From Bacteroidales bacterium (lineage in GTDB: Bacteria; Bacteroidota; Bacteroidia; Bacteroidales; UBA7960), in NCBI GenBank assembly GCA_007132395.1, contig SLOR01000302.1, positions 1-13,649 of the forward strand: DNA of 13,649 bases. Reading direction: 5' to 3'. Positions within the stretch are counted from its first letter, which is position 1, and each line of letters opens with the position of its first letter. Position numbers and translations under genes: made by a program. The notes under the pieces were generated by a model, which was not told where the DNA came from, searched no databases, and was given only the letters and a program-made list of their open reading frames with translations. Of the stretch, positions 1 through 6,842 are shown in pieces.

Positions 1-1409
1 ACCTGCATAAATCCTCCGGACTACAGGCTTTGCCACGGTTTAATATTAGCGAACTCATTTATATTGTAAACAGGCCGGCTTCAGGATTTTCTACCAGGCA
101 AATTGCCTCATCTGGCGAGTGTAACGTAAATGTAAATTGCCCGGAAGGAGATGCCTGGCAAAAACAAAAAAGAGGGGTGGCCAAAATCCTGCTGAAAGCA
201 GGCAATGTATGGCGCTATTGCACCGGCTCGCTGGTAAACACTACCCTGCAGGACGGAACACCCTATATGCTTACAGCCAACCACTGTGGAGTAGGTGCCA
301 CTGAGGAAGACTACCTGCAATGGCATTTTTATTTTAACAACGAATATACCGATTGTGAAGGGAATGCCCCCCTGCCACCGGAAAACCTTATTGTTGGAGG
401 AACATTACTGGCCAATGCACACCTGACAGGGGGAACCGACTTTCTGCTGGTAGAACTGGATGAGCGCGTGCCCGACATATGGGACCCCTACTTTAACGGG
501 TGGAGCAGAGTGGTGCGCCAACCCGAACAAGGGGTGGGCATTCACCATCCCTCGGGCGACGTAAAAAAAATTTCCACATTTACCGAAAATCTCACATCCA
601 TCAACTATTCCGGGGGTATGAGTAATGGTTTCTGGAGAGTAAGGTGGGCAGAGACCGAATCGGGCCATGGTGTTACCGAAGGAGGATCCAGCGGCTCGCC
701 CCTTTTTGATGAAGACGGCCTTATCGTGGGCACTCTTACCGGCGGAGGTGCCAGCTGCAATTCGCCAACTCTGTTTGATTATTATGGTAAATTTTACCAG
801 CACTGGCAGGCCAATGGCGATAGCCCCGAAAAACAACTGAGGTACTGGCTGGATCCCCTTGATGAAAACCCCGACGTGCTCTACGGATATTCCCCCAATG
901 TCTCAGCCCACCTTGTAATTACCGAAGCCCGACCTAAACACGCTGGCTTATTAAGTGGCGCAGGATTTTACCTTATTGATGAAGACGTTACACTTACTGC
1001 TGAACCCCGGCCAGGTTTTGATTTTGTTCACTGGACCGATACCCTGGGCCGGGTGCAAAGCACACAGGAATCATTCAGCTTTTCCATGCCCGACAGCCCC
1101 CTGCATTTTATAGCTCACTTCGAAGAACTGGAAGATATGCTAAAAAACCTTTTTGCCGAAGAAAGATTAAGCCTCTACCCCAACCCTGCCTTTAAGTACA
1201 TTACAGTTACAATTGAAAAGTTTGAAGGAGAAATAGAATTGCAACTTATCAACCTTTTGGGTCAGGTAATTCTATCCGACAGCAACCTACAGATATTTTA
1301 CAACACCCCCGGAAAAATTTCACTGGATGCAGTACCGGCAGGCGTGTATTTCCTTACACTCAGGAAAGAACAAAACACCACCACGAAAAAAATTCTTATT
1401 CATAGATAG
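1..1409 (+). CDS. Secreted trypsin-fold (lysyl-endopeptidase-like) serine protease with T9SS sorting domain, 5' partial
   Basis: The reading frame is open to the left window edge, so the true start and signal peptide lie outside. The first start-like codon, TTG at 30, is only an internal leucine. Residues below are counted from position 30. The chymotrypsin-fold triad is visible: His85 in LTANHCG, Asp137 in GGTDFLLVEL and Ser221 in TEGGSSGSPLF. The GSSGSP motif and paired cysteines (31, 37, 64, 86) resemble Achromobacter lysyl endopeptidase (family S1), but cleavage after lysine is inferred, not shown. Residues about 293-368 look like a bacterial repeat domain (glycine/aromatic, FVHWTD). Residues 380-459 form a T9SS type A sorting domain starting LSLYPNP and ending KKILIHR, implying outer-membrane export and surface attachment or release. 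The gene is followed by about 200 bp of non-coding DNA and is probably its own transcription unit. Confidence 0.9.
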   Translation, partial: LHKSSGLQALPRFNISELIYIVNRPASGFSTRQIASSGECNVNVNCPEGDAWQKQKRGVAKILLKAGNVWRYCTGSLVNTTLQDGTPYMLTANHCGVGATEEDYLQWHFYFNNEYTDCEGNAPLPPENLIVGGTLLANAHLTGGTDFLLVELDERVPDIWDPYFNGWSRVVRQPEQGVGIHHPSGDVKKISTFTENLTSINYSGGMSNGFWRVRWAETESGHGVTEGGSSGSPLFDEDGLIVGTLTGGGASCNSPTLFDYYGKFYQHWQANGDSPEKQLRYWLDPLDENPDVLYGYSPNVSAHLVITEARPKHAGLLSGAGFYLIDEDVTLTAEPRPGFDFVHWTDTLGRVQSTQESFSFSMPDSPLHFIAHFEELEDMLKNLFAEERLSLYPNPAFKYITVTIEKFEGEIELQLINLLGQVILSDSNLQIFYNTPGKISLDAVPAGVYFLTLRKEQNTTTKKILIHR

Positions 1410-1422
1410 GCTACCCCGGGCA

Positions 1423-1492
1423 CTTTGCTATAATATTATAACCCTCACTGTTTTAGAAGTAACCTGCTAAACAGTTGTTGCAAATAGCAAAG
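1423..1492. other. Nested inverted repeat downstream of the protease gene
   Basis: An outer perfect 9-bp pair, CTTTGCTAT (1423-1431) with ATAGCAAAG (1484-1492), encloses an inner pair, ACTGTTTTAG (1447-1456) with CTAAACAGT (1467-1475), which has one bulged T and a 10-nt loop. A 12-bp perfect palindrome, TATAATATTATA (1429-1440), overlaps the outer left arm. No T-run follows the outer arm directly, so it is not a standard intrinsic terminator. It may still be a 3'-end structure of the protease mRNA or a protein-binding site. The base pairing is read directly from the sequence; the role is unknown. Confidence 0.45.
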
Positions 1493-1522
1493 AAAATAGC
1501 GGTTCTTTTCATTTTTTTTTCA

Positions 1523-1530
1523 TTACTTTG
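1523..1530 (+). promoter_or_regulatory. Weak candidate -7 element for the acyl-CoA carboxylase operon
   Basis: TTACTTTG matches the Bacteroidota -7 consensus TAnnTTTG at five of six defined positions. It follows a long T-rich stretch and would start transcription about 80 nt before the carboxyltransferase gene. No good -33 TTG is present at the expected distance. This is the best candidate in the 208-bp gap (1410-1617), but it is only suggestive. Confidence 0.3.
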
Positions 1531-1617
1531 GGTGTTTTTTCAACTAAAAAAACCAGCAAAAAAACAAGCATTTCGATTGCTAATAGAATTTTTTACGCAA
1601 TTTAAAATCAAAATTTA

Positions 1618-3171
1618 ATGGATATGTCGATTAAGCAAAAGACATTGGATCTTAAAAAAAGGATGCAAGGTGCACTGTTGGGCGGAGGCGTCAAGGCAAT
1701 AGAGAAACAACAATCCATGGGCAAGATGACCGCCCGGGAACGTATCATTGCCCTGCTTGACCCCAACTCATTTCACGAGTATGATTTATTCGTAGAGCAC
1801 GCAGCCAGAGATTTTGACATGGACAAAAAGCACCTGCCCGGTGATGGTGTAATTACCGGAACAGGTACCATAAGCGGATTCCCTGTTTGTATCTATGCCC
1901 AGGACTTTACCGTTGCAGGGGGTTCGCTGGGAATCATGCATGCCAGGAAAATTTCCAAAATCATGGATCACGCCATGAACCTGAAGATACCTATTATCGG
2001 CATCAACGACTCGGGTGGAGCAAGAATCCAGGAAGGGGTAAACTCACTGGCGGGGTATGGTGAAATTTTCTATCGCAACACCCAGGCTTCAGGAGTTATT
2101 CCACAAATCTCCGTGATTCTGGGACCGTGTGCAGGGGGTGCGGTATATTCCCCGGCACTTACCGACTTTGTCTTCGTGGTAGATAAGATATCCAAAATGT
2201 TTATCACCGGCCCCGAAGTAATCAAATCGGTGCTGGGTGAAGAAATCACTATGGAAGAATTGGGCGGTGCCAGGGTACACTCTGAAATTACAGGCAACGC
2301 GCATTTCTTTGCTGAAAGTGAGCAGGAGTGTTTGAATCAGATCAAAAAACTGGTAAGCTACATCCCCTGGAACAATACCAAAAAGGCCGACGCATTCCCC
2401 AAGAAAGCGCCCAAATCAAGGCAGTATAAAATTGAAAACATCATTCCTACCGATCCCAGGGAACCCTATGATGTAAGAGACGTAATCCGTTCTATAAGCG
2501 ACGACAGCGATTTCTTTGAAGTACAGGAACTGTTTGCCGCCAATATGGTAATTGGTTTCGGACGCATAAATGGCGAAACCGTTGGCTTTGTAGCCAATCA
2601 GCCCCTTGTGCTGGCCGGTGTACTTGACGTGGATTCTTCCGACAAAGCGGCCCGGTTTATCCGTTTCTGTAATGCTTTTAATATTCCGCTGGTTACCCTG
2701 GTTGACCTCCCGGGTTATCTGCCCGGTATTGACCAGGAGCACGCAGGAGTAATCCGCCACGGAGCAAAAATTCTCTACAGCTACTCTGAGGCAAGCGTAC
2801 CCAAAATCACAATTATTTTGCGCAAAGCTTATGGCGGAGGGTATATTGCCATGTGTTCGCGTCACCTCAGGGCCGACTTCGTGTTTGCATGGCCCACAGC
2901 TGAAATTGCGGTTATGGGTCCAGAGGGTGCTGCCAATATCATTTTCCGCAACGAAATCAAAAATGCGGAAGACCCCGATAAGGTTCGCCGGGAGAAAGTG
3001 GAAGAGTATAAGAAAAAATTCGCCAACCCCTACGTGGCCGCTGCGCACGGTTATATCGACGCAGTCATTGAACCTTCTGAAACACGCAAATTCGTGGTAC
3101 ACGCCCTGGAAGTTTCCAGTCAGAAATCAGAACTCAGACCACAAAAGAAACATGGAATACCGCCATTTTAA
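1618..3171 (+). CDS. Acyl-CoA carboxylase carboxyltransferase subunit (propionyl-CoA carboxylase beta / methylmalonyl-CoA decarboxylase alpha type)
   Basis: Cytoplasmic carboxyltransferase that moves a carboxyl group between carboxybiotin and an acyl-CoA, usually propionyl-CoA/methylmalonyl-CoA. The 517 residues fit the family (about 510-520). The N-terminal region carries MTARERI at about 37-43. The first crotonase-like half has DSGGARIQEG (131-140) and the oxyanion-loop motif GPCAGGAVYSPAL (169-181). The second half has AYGGGYIAM (404-412) followed by the AWPTAEIAVMGPEGAA segment. ATG at 1618 and an in-frame ATG at 1624 are both possible; neither has a strong ribosome binding site. The next gene on the strand is a small biotin carrier, the natural partner. 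No biotin carboxylase, OadG- or OadB-like gene is in the window, so carboxylase versus sodium-pumping decarboxylase cannot be settled from context. Confidence 0.95.
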   Translation: MDMSIKQKTLDLKKRMQGALLGGGVKAIEKQQSMGKMTARERIIALLDPNSFHEYDLFVEHAARDFDMDKKHLPGDGVITGTGTISGFPVCIYAQDFTVAGGSLGIMHARKISKIMDHAMNLKIPIIGINDSGGARIQEGVNSLAGYGEIFYRNTQASGVIPQISVILGPCAGGAVYSPALTDFVFVVDKISKMFITGPEVIKSVLGEEITMEELGGARVHSEITGNAHFFAESEQECLNQIKKLVSYIPWNNTKKADAFPKKAPKSRQYKIENIIPTDPREPYDVRDVIRSISDDSDFFEVQELFAANMVIGFGRINGETVGFVANQPLVLAGVLDVDSSDKAARFIRFCNAFNIPLVTLVDLPGYLPGIDQEHAGVIRHGAKILYSYSEASVPKITIILRKAYGGGYIAMCSRHLRADFVFAWPTAEIAVMGPEGAANIIFRNEIKNAEDPDKVRREKVEEYKKKFANPYVAAAHGYIDAVIEPSETRKFVVHALEVSSQKSELRPQKKHGIPPF

Positions 3172-3184
3172 AATTTCTGCCTGA

Positions 3185-3244
3185 CAGTCACCAAAGGGAA
3201 ATATTACCCTCCCTTTCCGGAGCAAACTAATCCTTTGGTGGCTG
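3185..3244 (+). other. Strong intercistronic stem-loop between carboxyltransferase and biotin carrier genes
   Basis: CAGTCACCAAAGG (3185-3197) pairs with CCTTTGGTGGCTG (3232-3244), a 13-bp helix with a single G-U pair and a 34-nt loop, starting 14 nt after the upstream stop codon. A second pairing, AAAGGGA (3193-3199) with TCCCTTT (3210-3216), shares the left-arm bases AAAGG and therefore competes with the long helix. No T-run follows, so it is not a classical terminator. It may set mRNA stability or processing between two genes whose products are needed in defined ratio, or it may be a regulatory switch. The pairing is visible; the role is inferred. Confidence 0.55.
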
Positions 3245-3353
3245 CTACAGGGAATTTAACAGGTGTGCAGTATCACCGCGACTTTACAACCAACGCAAGT
3301 GCGGGAATCTGCCACTTACATCAGCAATAATTTTCTCATAAAAAAGGAAGAAA

Positions 3354-3701
3354 ATGGCCAAAAATAAAAGTCCTGAGCCGGAAGAAAAAGCATTCATTCA
3401 GCTCAATATCGACGAAGCGCATTACAAAACGCTTTCCAATAAAATGAACGACCAGCGTAAGCCCTGGGCGCCAATCATTCCCGCGCATCTGAAATCTTTC
3501 ATGCCCGGTAATGTGCCTGAAATCTTTGTAAATGTAGGAGATGAAGTAAAAGAGGGTGACAGGCTGCTTATCCTGGAAGCTATGAAAATGAAGAATGTAA
3601 TTATTGCCCCCTATGACGGAACTATCAAATCCATCAACGTAAAACTGGGCGAAATGGTTCCCAAAAACTATGTTCTCATTGAAATGAGCTCACAGTTTTA
3701 A
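3354..3701 (+). CDS. Biotin carboxyl carrier protein subunit of the acyl-CoA carboxylase
   Basis: Small (115-residue) biotinyl-domain protein that carries carboxybiotin to the carboxyltransferase. The biotin acceptor is Lys78 in EAMKMKN (75-81). The fold's first turn is seen at SFMPGNVPEIFVNVGDEVKEG (48-68) and the mirror half at APYDGTIKSINVKLGE. The N-terminal 45 residues are charged and carry no known domain; this layout matches a Bacteroidota-type stand-alone carrier rather than the longer proline/alanine-linked BCCP. ATG at 3354 is supported by an AAAAAGGAAG stretch just upstream. The gene lies 182 bp after the carboxyltransferase gene on the same strand and is followed 35 bp later by the terminator arms at 3737-3786. 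Confident as a biotin carrier; the exact substrate complex is inferred from the neighbour. Confidence 0.93.
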   Translation: MAKNKSPEPEEKAFIQLNIDEAHYKTLSNKMNDQRKPWAPIIPAHLKSFMPGNVPEIFVNVGDEVKEGDRLLILEAMKMKNVIIAPYDGTIKSINVKLGEMVPKNYVLIEMSSQF

Positions 3702-3708
3702 AGGAATT

Positions 3709-3759
3709 ATGCAAAAAGCATTGCAACACATTATAACAGCCGGAATTGCTATCTCTTAA
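3709..3759 (+). CDS. Possible 16-codon peptide overlapping the terminator
   Basis: A short frame starts at ATG 3709, eight bases after the biotin carrier stop, behind AAAGGAA. It reads MQKALQHIITAGIAIS and stops at TAA 3757-3759. It runs through the whole left arm of the terminator and stops in its loop, so a ribosome on it would prevent hairpin formation. It could be a translated attenuator that lets transcription continue into rdgB. Such a short frame can easily occur by chance and there is no independent sign of coding. Confidence 0.2.
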   Translation: MQKALQHIITAGIAIS

Positions 3760-3786
3760 AGGGAGGCTAATTCCGGCTGGTTTTTT
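3737..3786 (+). terminator. Intrinsic terminator after the biotin carrier gene
   Basis: CAGCCGGAATT (3737-3747) is perfectly complementary to AATTCCGGCTG (3769-3779), giving an 11-bp stem with a 21-nt loop. It is followed by G and then six T (3781-3786). This is a textbook rho-independent terminator on the plus strand. It sits 23 nt before the rdgB start codon with no visible promoter in between. Confidence 0.9.
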
Positions 3787-3809
3787 ACCCCAACACATAC
3801 CAAAGGAAG

Positions 3810-4394
3810 ATGAAAATAGTATTTGCCACCCACAACCCCAACAAGCTTAATGAAATTAAGGCTATGATGCCCGGCAGCATCAAACTGCAAAGCCTCGATA
3901 ATTTAGGCTGCCATGAACCCATACCCGAAACTATGCGCGATTTGGAGGGCAATGCGTTGCAAAAAGCAAGACACGTGCATGAAAAGTATGGCGTGAACTG
4001 TTTTGCCGATGACACCGGACTTGAGGTGGAGGCTCTGGGTGGCAGACCCGGTGTGCATTCCGCACGCTATGCCGGAGAGGATAATAACAGCCTGGCCAAT
4101 ATGAAGAAGTTGTTGCAGGAGATGCACGAAAAACAAAACCGAAAAGCCCGCTTCCGCACAGTAATCGCTTTAATCATTAATGGAGAAGAAATATTATTTG
4201 AAGGTATCGTGGAAGGGGAAATCGTCCATGAGCAAAGAGGAGATAAGGGTTTTGGCTACGACCCCATATTCCTGCCGGTGGGTTATACCCAGACTTTTGC
4301 CGAAATGCCCCTTGGAGAGAAAAACCAAATCAGCCACAGGGCTAAAGCATTTAAAATGTTTGCCGATTACCTTACCTCGCTCAATTTTCTTTAA
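3810..4394 (+). CDS. rdgB: Non-canonical purine NTP pyrophosphatase, RdgB/HAM1 family
   Basis: Cytoplasmic house-cleaning enzyme that hydrolyses dITP, XTP and ITP to the monophosphates and pyrophosphate, keeping deaminated purines out of nucleic acids. The 194 residues match the family length. Visible signatures are the N-terminal substrate loop THNPNKLNEI (7-16), CFADDTGLEVEAL with the predicted catalytic base Asp68, FGYDPIF at 148-154, and NQISHRAKA near residue 174-181. The start ATG at 3810 follows AAAGGAAG. The gene begins 23 nt after an intrinsic terminator and ends 9 bp from the convergent ddl gene, so how it is transcribed (read-through or an overlapping promoter) is not clear. Confident family assignment. 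Confidence 0.97.
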   Translation: MKIVFATHNPNKLNEIKAMMPGSIKLQSLDNLGCHEPIPETMRDLEGNALQKARHVHEKYGVNCFADDTGLEVEALGGRPGVHSARYAGEDNNSLANMKKLLQEMHEKQNRKARFRTVIALIINGEEILFEGIVEGEIVHEQRGDKGFGYDPIFLPVGYTQTFAEMPLGEKNQISHRAKAFKMFADYLTSLNFL

Positions 4395-4403
4395 AAGAAA
4401 TAA

Positions 4404-5399
4404 TTACTTCCTGTTTCCGGCCATGGTTTCCTCCAGCACATCCGAAAACAGTTGCTCAAGACTTATTCCTACATGGGCCGCCTGCTGAGGCACAATACTG
4501 CGCTCCGACATACCCGGAGTAATGTTGGCCTCAAGGAAATATAATCCTTCAGGGCCATGGATGTAATCCAGCCGACACACTCCCTTTAATTCTAGCTTTT
4601 TGTACAAATAGGCGGTGGTTTCCTGTACCTGCTGTGTAAGCGCATCCGGAATACGGGCAGGGGTAATTTCATCGGCAGCACCCTGGGTGTACTTGGCTTT
4701 GTAATCAAAGAACTTAGCCTCTGTTTTGCTCACAATTTCTGTAACCGGAAGCACAAGCAGTTCCCCTTCGCGCATGTAGGCACCGCAGGTAAGCTCGGTT
4801 CCTTCAATGTATTCCTCTACCAGTACCTCATCGTCATGCTCAAGGCATAGCTCCATGGCCTGCTTAAGGGTTTGCTGATCTTTCACAAAGGTGGTACCCA
4901 GGCTCGATCCGCCCTTGTTGGGCTTTACAAATACGGGCAAACTTACTTCTTTCAGCACCTGGTCAACACCGGGTACATGGCCACGGAAATACTTTACCGA
5001 ACGAGCCACTGTAACTCCCCAGTGCGACACTATGGCATTGCAAAAATATTTATTGAAGGTGAGGGAAGATTGCAGCAAGCCTGAGGTGGTGTAGGGAATG
5101 CCAAGTAATTCGAAATAGCCCTGTATTTTGCCGTCCTCCCCTGGTGTGCCGTGAATGGTTATCAGGGCGCAATCAAACAAAACTTTCTGTCCGTCAACAC
5201 GGATAGAGAAATCATTTTTATCCACAGGATGCTCGGTATTATTATCATCCAGATACACCCATTTTTTCCCGCTAATGAGTACCAAAAACACCTTAAACTT
5301 ACTTCTATCAAGGCTCTTTCGGATAATGGCGGCACTATTTACCGAGATTACATATTCGCCGGAATCACCCCCGGCAACCAGCGCTATATTCTTTTGCAT
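4404..5399 (-). CDS. ddl: D-alanine--D-alanine ligase
   Basis: ATP-grasp ligase making the D-Ala-D-Ala dipeptide for the peptidoglycan stem. The 331 residues are typical. Seen in order: GGDSGEYVIS near the N terminus with Glu15, HGTPGEDGKIQG (83-94), the ATP-binding lysine in VKPNKGGSSLG (158-168), EEYIEG (195-200), the omega-loop FFDYKAKY (230-237), and metal ligands Asp278 (CRLDYI), Glu290 and Asn292 in FLEANITPGM. Tyr in the omega-loop position agrees with D-Ala rather than D-lactate specificity, as known for this family. It is convergent with rdgB and divergent from the PASTA gene across a 261-bp gap. Transcription probably starts near 5508 at the -7 element at 5514-5521. Confidence 0.96.
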   Translation of the reverse strand: MQKNIALVAGGDSGEYVISVNSAAIIRKSLDRSKFKVFLVLISGKKWVYLDDNNTEHPVDKNDFSIRVDGQKVLFDCALITIHGTPGEDGKIQGYFELLGIPYTTSGLLQSSLTFNKYFCNAIVSHWGVTVARSVKYFRGHVPGVDQVLKEVSLPVFVKPNKGGSSLGTTFVKDQQTLKQAMELCLEHDDEVLVEEYIEGTELTCGAYMREGELLVLPVTEIVSKTEAKFFDYKAKYTQGAADEITPARIPDALTQQVQETTAYLYKKLELKGVCRLDYIHGPEGLYFLEANITPGMSERSIVPQQAAHVGISLEQLFSDVLEETMAGNRK

Positions 5400-5485
5400 C
5401 TGAAACTACTTGGTTAAACTTCCAACTGGATCTTCATCTTATCGCCTTCAACAAAAACGTGTAAAGCATAAGGTGTATTGTGAGG

Positions 5486-5505
5486 GCAGAAGAACAAGCT
5501 TCTGC
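5486..5505 (-). other. Perfect 7-bp hairpin near the predicted 5' end of the ddl mRNA
   Basis: GCAGAAG (5486-5492) and CTTCTGC (5499-5505) form a perfect stem around a 6-nt loop. If ddl transcription starts about 5-7 nt after the -7 element, this hairpin would lie within the first few bases of the mRNA, where stem-loops often slow 5' decay. Its function is inferred only. Confidence 0.3.
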
Positions 5506-5513
5506 ACATCGGG

Positions 5514-5521
5514 CAAAGTTA
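5514..5521 (-). promoter_or_regulatory. Candidate -7 promoter element for ddl
   Basis: Read on the minus strand this is TAACTTTG, an exact match to the Bacteroidota -7 consensus TAnnTTTG. It lies 115 bp before the ddl start and would leave a leader of about 110 nt. No clear TTG is found at the -33 distance. Confidence 0.5.
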
Positions 5522-5626
5522 GAATACTTCGCAGTAAATTATCCCCTGCCCTGCCAAAAAAAACAAAATATCGCCCAGGGCATCTTTATATGGCAGAATA
5601 AGAAACAAATATCATCAATTAATTAT

Positions 5627-5634
5627 TAATTTTG
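5627..5634 (+). promoter_or_regulatory. Candidate -7 promoter element for the PASTA gene
   Basis: TAATTTTG is an exact match to TAnnTTTG, 26 bp before the PASTA start codon, predicting a leader of about 20 nt. The flanking DNA is strongly A/T-rich, which raises the chance of a random match, and no -33 TTG is seen. The 5400-5660 gap otherwise holds only the ddl promoter and hairpin. Confidence 0.5.
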
Positions 5635-5660
5635 AGGTCGTAAAAAATTCCCCGAACCCT

Positions 5661-6680
5661 ATGAGTATCTTATCATTTATCAAAAGTAAAACCTTTATCT
5701 ATCATATTTTGCTGGCCATTGCCGTAATTATTGCCCTGCTGTGGTTTTCGCTGAAAGCCCTTGATGTTTATACCATGCATGGGCGTACTATCACTGTACC
5801 CGACCTTGATGGGATGAATAAAGAGATGGCCCTGCAAGAGCTAAAAAGAAGGAATCTGAGAGCCGTAATAAACGACTCCATCTTCGACACGTCCCGCGAA
5901 AAAGGAACTATTGCCACGCAAAACCCGGCAGCAGGTATCGATGTAAAGCGCAATCGTACAGTGTATCTCACTACCGTGGCAATTTTACCCGAAATGATTG
6001 CCATGCCCGATCTTACCGACCTCTCGCTAAGGCAGGCACGTGCGCTGCTGGAAACTTACGGACTGGAAACAGGAAGGCTTGAATACGTGCCAAATATTGC
6101 ACGTAATGCCGTACTGCAGCAAAAATATAACCAGGGAAGCATTGAGCCCGGCACCCTTGTTCAGAAAGGTACCGCCATCGACCTTGTACTGGGCAGCGGC
6201 GTGGGCGATAACCAGGTATATGTGCCACTGCTTATTGGAAGAACCCGCCAGGAAGCCATCAACCTGCTCAACACATCATCTCTGAATGTGGGCGACGAAA
6301 TTTTTCTTGATGAAGATACAATTAACGTAAGGGTGTATCGGCAAACCCCCAGTGTGGAGCAGCGCAGGGTTAGACTAACTATGGGCACCGGTGTGGACAT
6401 TTACTACCGCTCTACTGAAGAATTTGATTTCGACATCTATCTGGAGGAAACCCTTACGATACCCACACCCGACCTTACCGGCAAAAGCCCCGAGGAAGTA
6501 TTTCAGGTGCTGCGCGAGAATTTCCTGGTTCTGGGTGATGAAGTATTTGAATTCAATGCCAGCACCGCTAATGGCAAAGCATTCCGCCAGGACCCCGACC
6601 CCATTGAAACACCAAGTGTAATGAGAGGTTCCAGTATCGATATCTGGTACAGACGCATTGAAGATTTTGACAGAGAATAA
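5661..6680 (+). CDS. Membrane-anchored PASTA-domain protein without a kinase domain
   Basis: A 339-residue protein with a short cytoplasmic N terminus, one membrane segment at about residues 13-34 (a hydrophobic Leu/Ile/Ala run) and a periplasmic C-terminal part made of tandem PASTA repeats. Repeat 1 is about 43-106 (VPDLDGMNKEMALQEL), repeat 2 about 114-180 (MPDLTDLSLRQARALL) and repeat 3 about 186-252 (VPLLIGRTRQEAINLL). A more divergent fourth is about 266-334 (TPDLTGKSPEEVFQVL). PASTA domains are known from penicillin-binding proteins and Ser/Thr kinases, where they sense peptidoglycan or muropeptides. Here no kinase or transpeptidase is fused or adjacent. Divergent ddl and downstream rluD suggest a cell-envelope setting. 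Whether it binds peptidoglycan is not known from sequence. Confidence 0.92.
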   Translation: MSILSFIKSKTFIYHILLAIAVIIALLWFSLKALDVYTMHGRTITVPDLDGMNKEMALQELKRRNLRAVINDSIFDTSREKGTIATQNPAAGIDVKRNRTVYLTTVAILPEMIAMPDLTDLSLRQARALLETYGLETGRLEYVPNIARNAVLQQKYNQGSIEPGTLVQKGTAIDLVLGSGVGDNQVYVPLLIGRTRQEAINLLNTSSLNVGDEIFLDEDTINVRVYRQTPSVEQRRVRLTMGTGVDIYYRSTEEFDFDIYLEETLTIPTPDLTGKSPEEVFQVLRENFLVLGDEVFEFNASTANGKAFRQDPDPIETPSVMRGSSIDIWYRRIEDFDRE

Positions 6681-6715
6681 AGGTTGATTCAGAATCCGGT
6701 AAATTTCCGGACCTT
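6680..6715 (+). other. Inverted repeats after the PASTA stop codon
   Basis: Directly after the stop there is a near-palindrome GATTCAGAATC (6686-6696). Next comes TCCGG (6695-6699) with CCGGA (6707-6711) around a 7-nt loop, and an outer AAGGT (6680-6684)/ACCTT (6711-6715) pair that competes for one base. No T-run follows. It may be a weak 3' structure separating the PASTA message from the next gene. The rest of the 162-bp gap shows no exact TAnnTTTG element; TAAATTCG at 6832-6839 is a poor match. Confidence 0.3.
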
Positions 6716-6842
6716 GAGTAGTTGGACAAGCTCAAAGTTGAGGAATGAACCAGGGTGTAATTTTTATTTCCTGCAAACAATATTATACAGGTAAACGTGT
6801 TTTTTAAGTGGACTAAAACATTTACCCGATTAAATTCGCCCA

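Noticed and set aside
2416..3102. Minus-strand 228-residue frame opposite the carboxyltransferase
   Set aside because: Shadow of the strongly conserved carboxyltransferase coding sequence; composition lacks any domain pattern.
2831..3184. Plus-strand 117-residue frame inside the end of the carboxyltransferase gene
   Set aside because: Alternative-frame shadow; the main frame carries the conserved second oxyanion motif and continues to a proper stop.
4380..4403. Possible bidirectional terminator between rdgB and ddl (TTTCTT/AAGAAA)
   Set aside because: Only six A-T-dominated base pairs with a tiny loop, partly in the rdgB coding end; too weak to call.
5410..5601. Plus-strand 63-residue frame in the gap between ddl and the PASTA gene
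   Set aside because: Starts at TTG, has a Lys/Arg-rich composition with no domain, and covers the ddl promoter and leader hairpin; more likely non-coding DNA.
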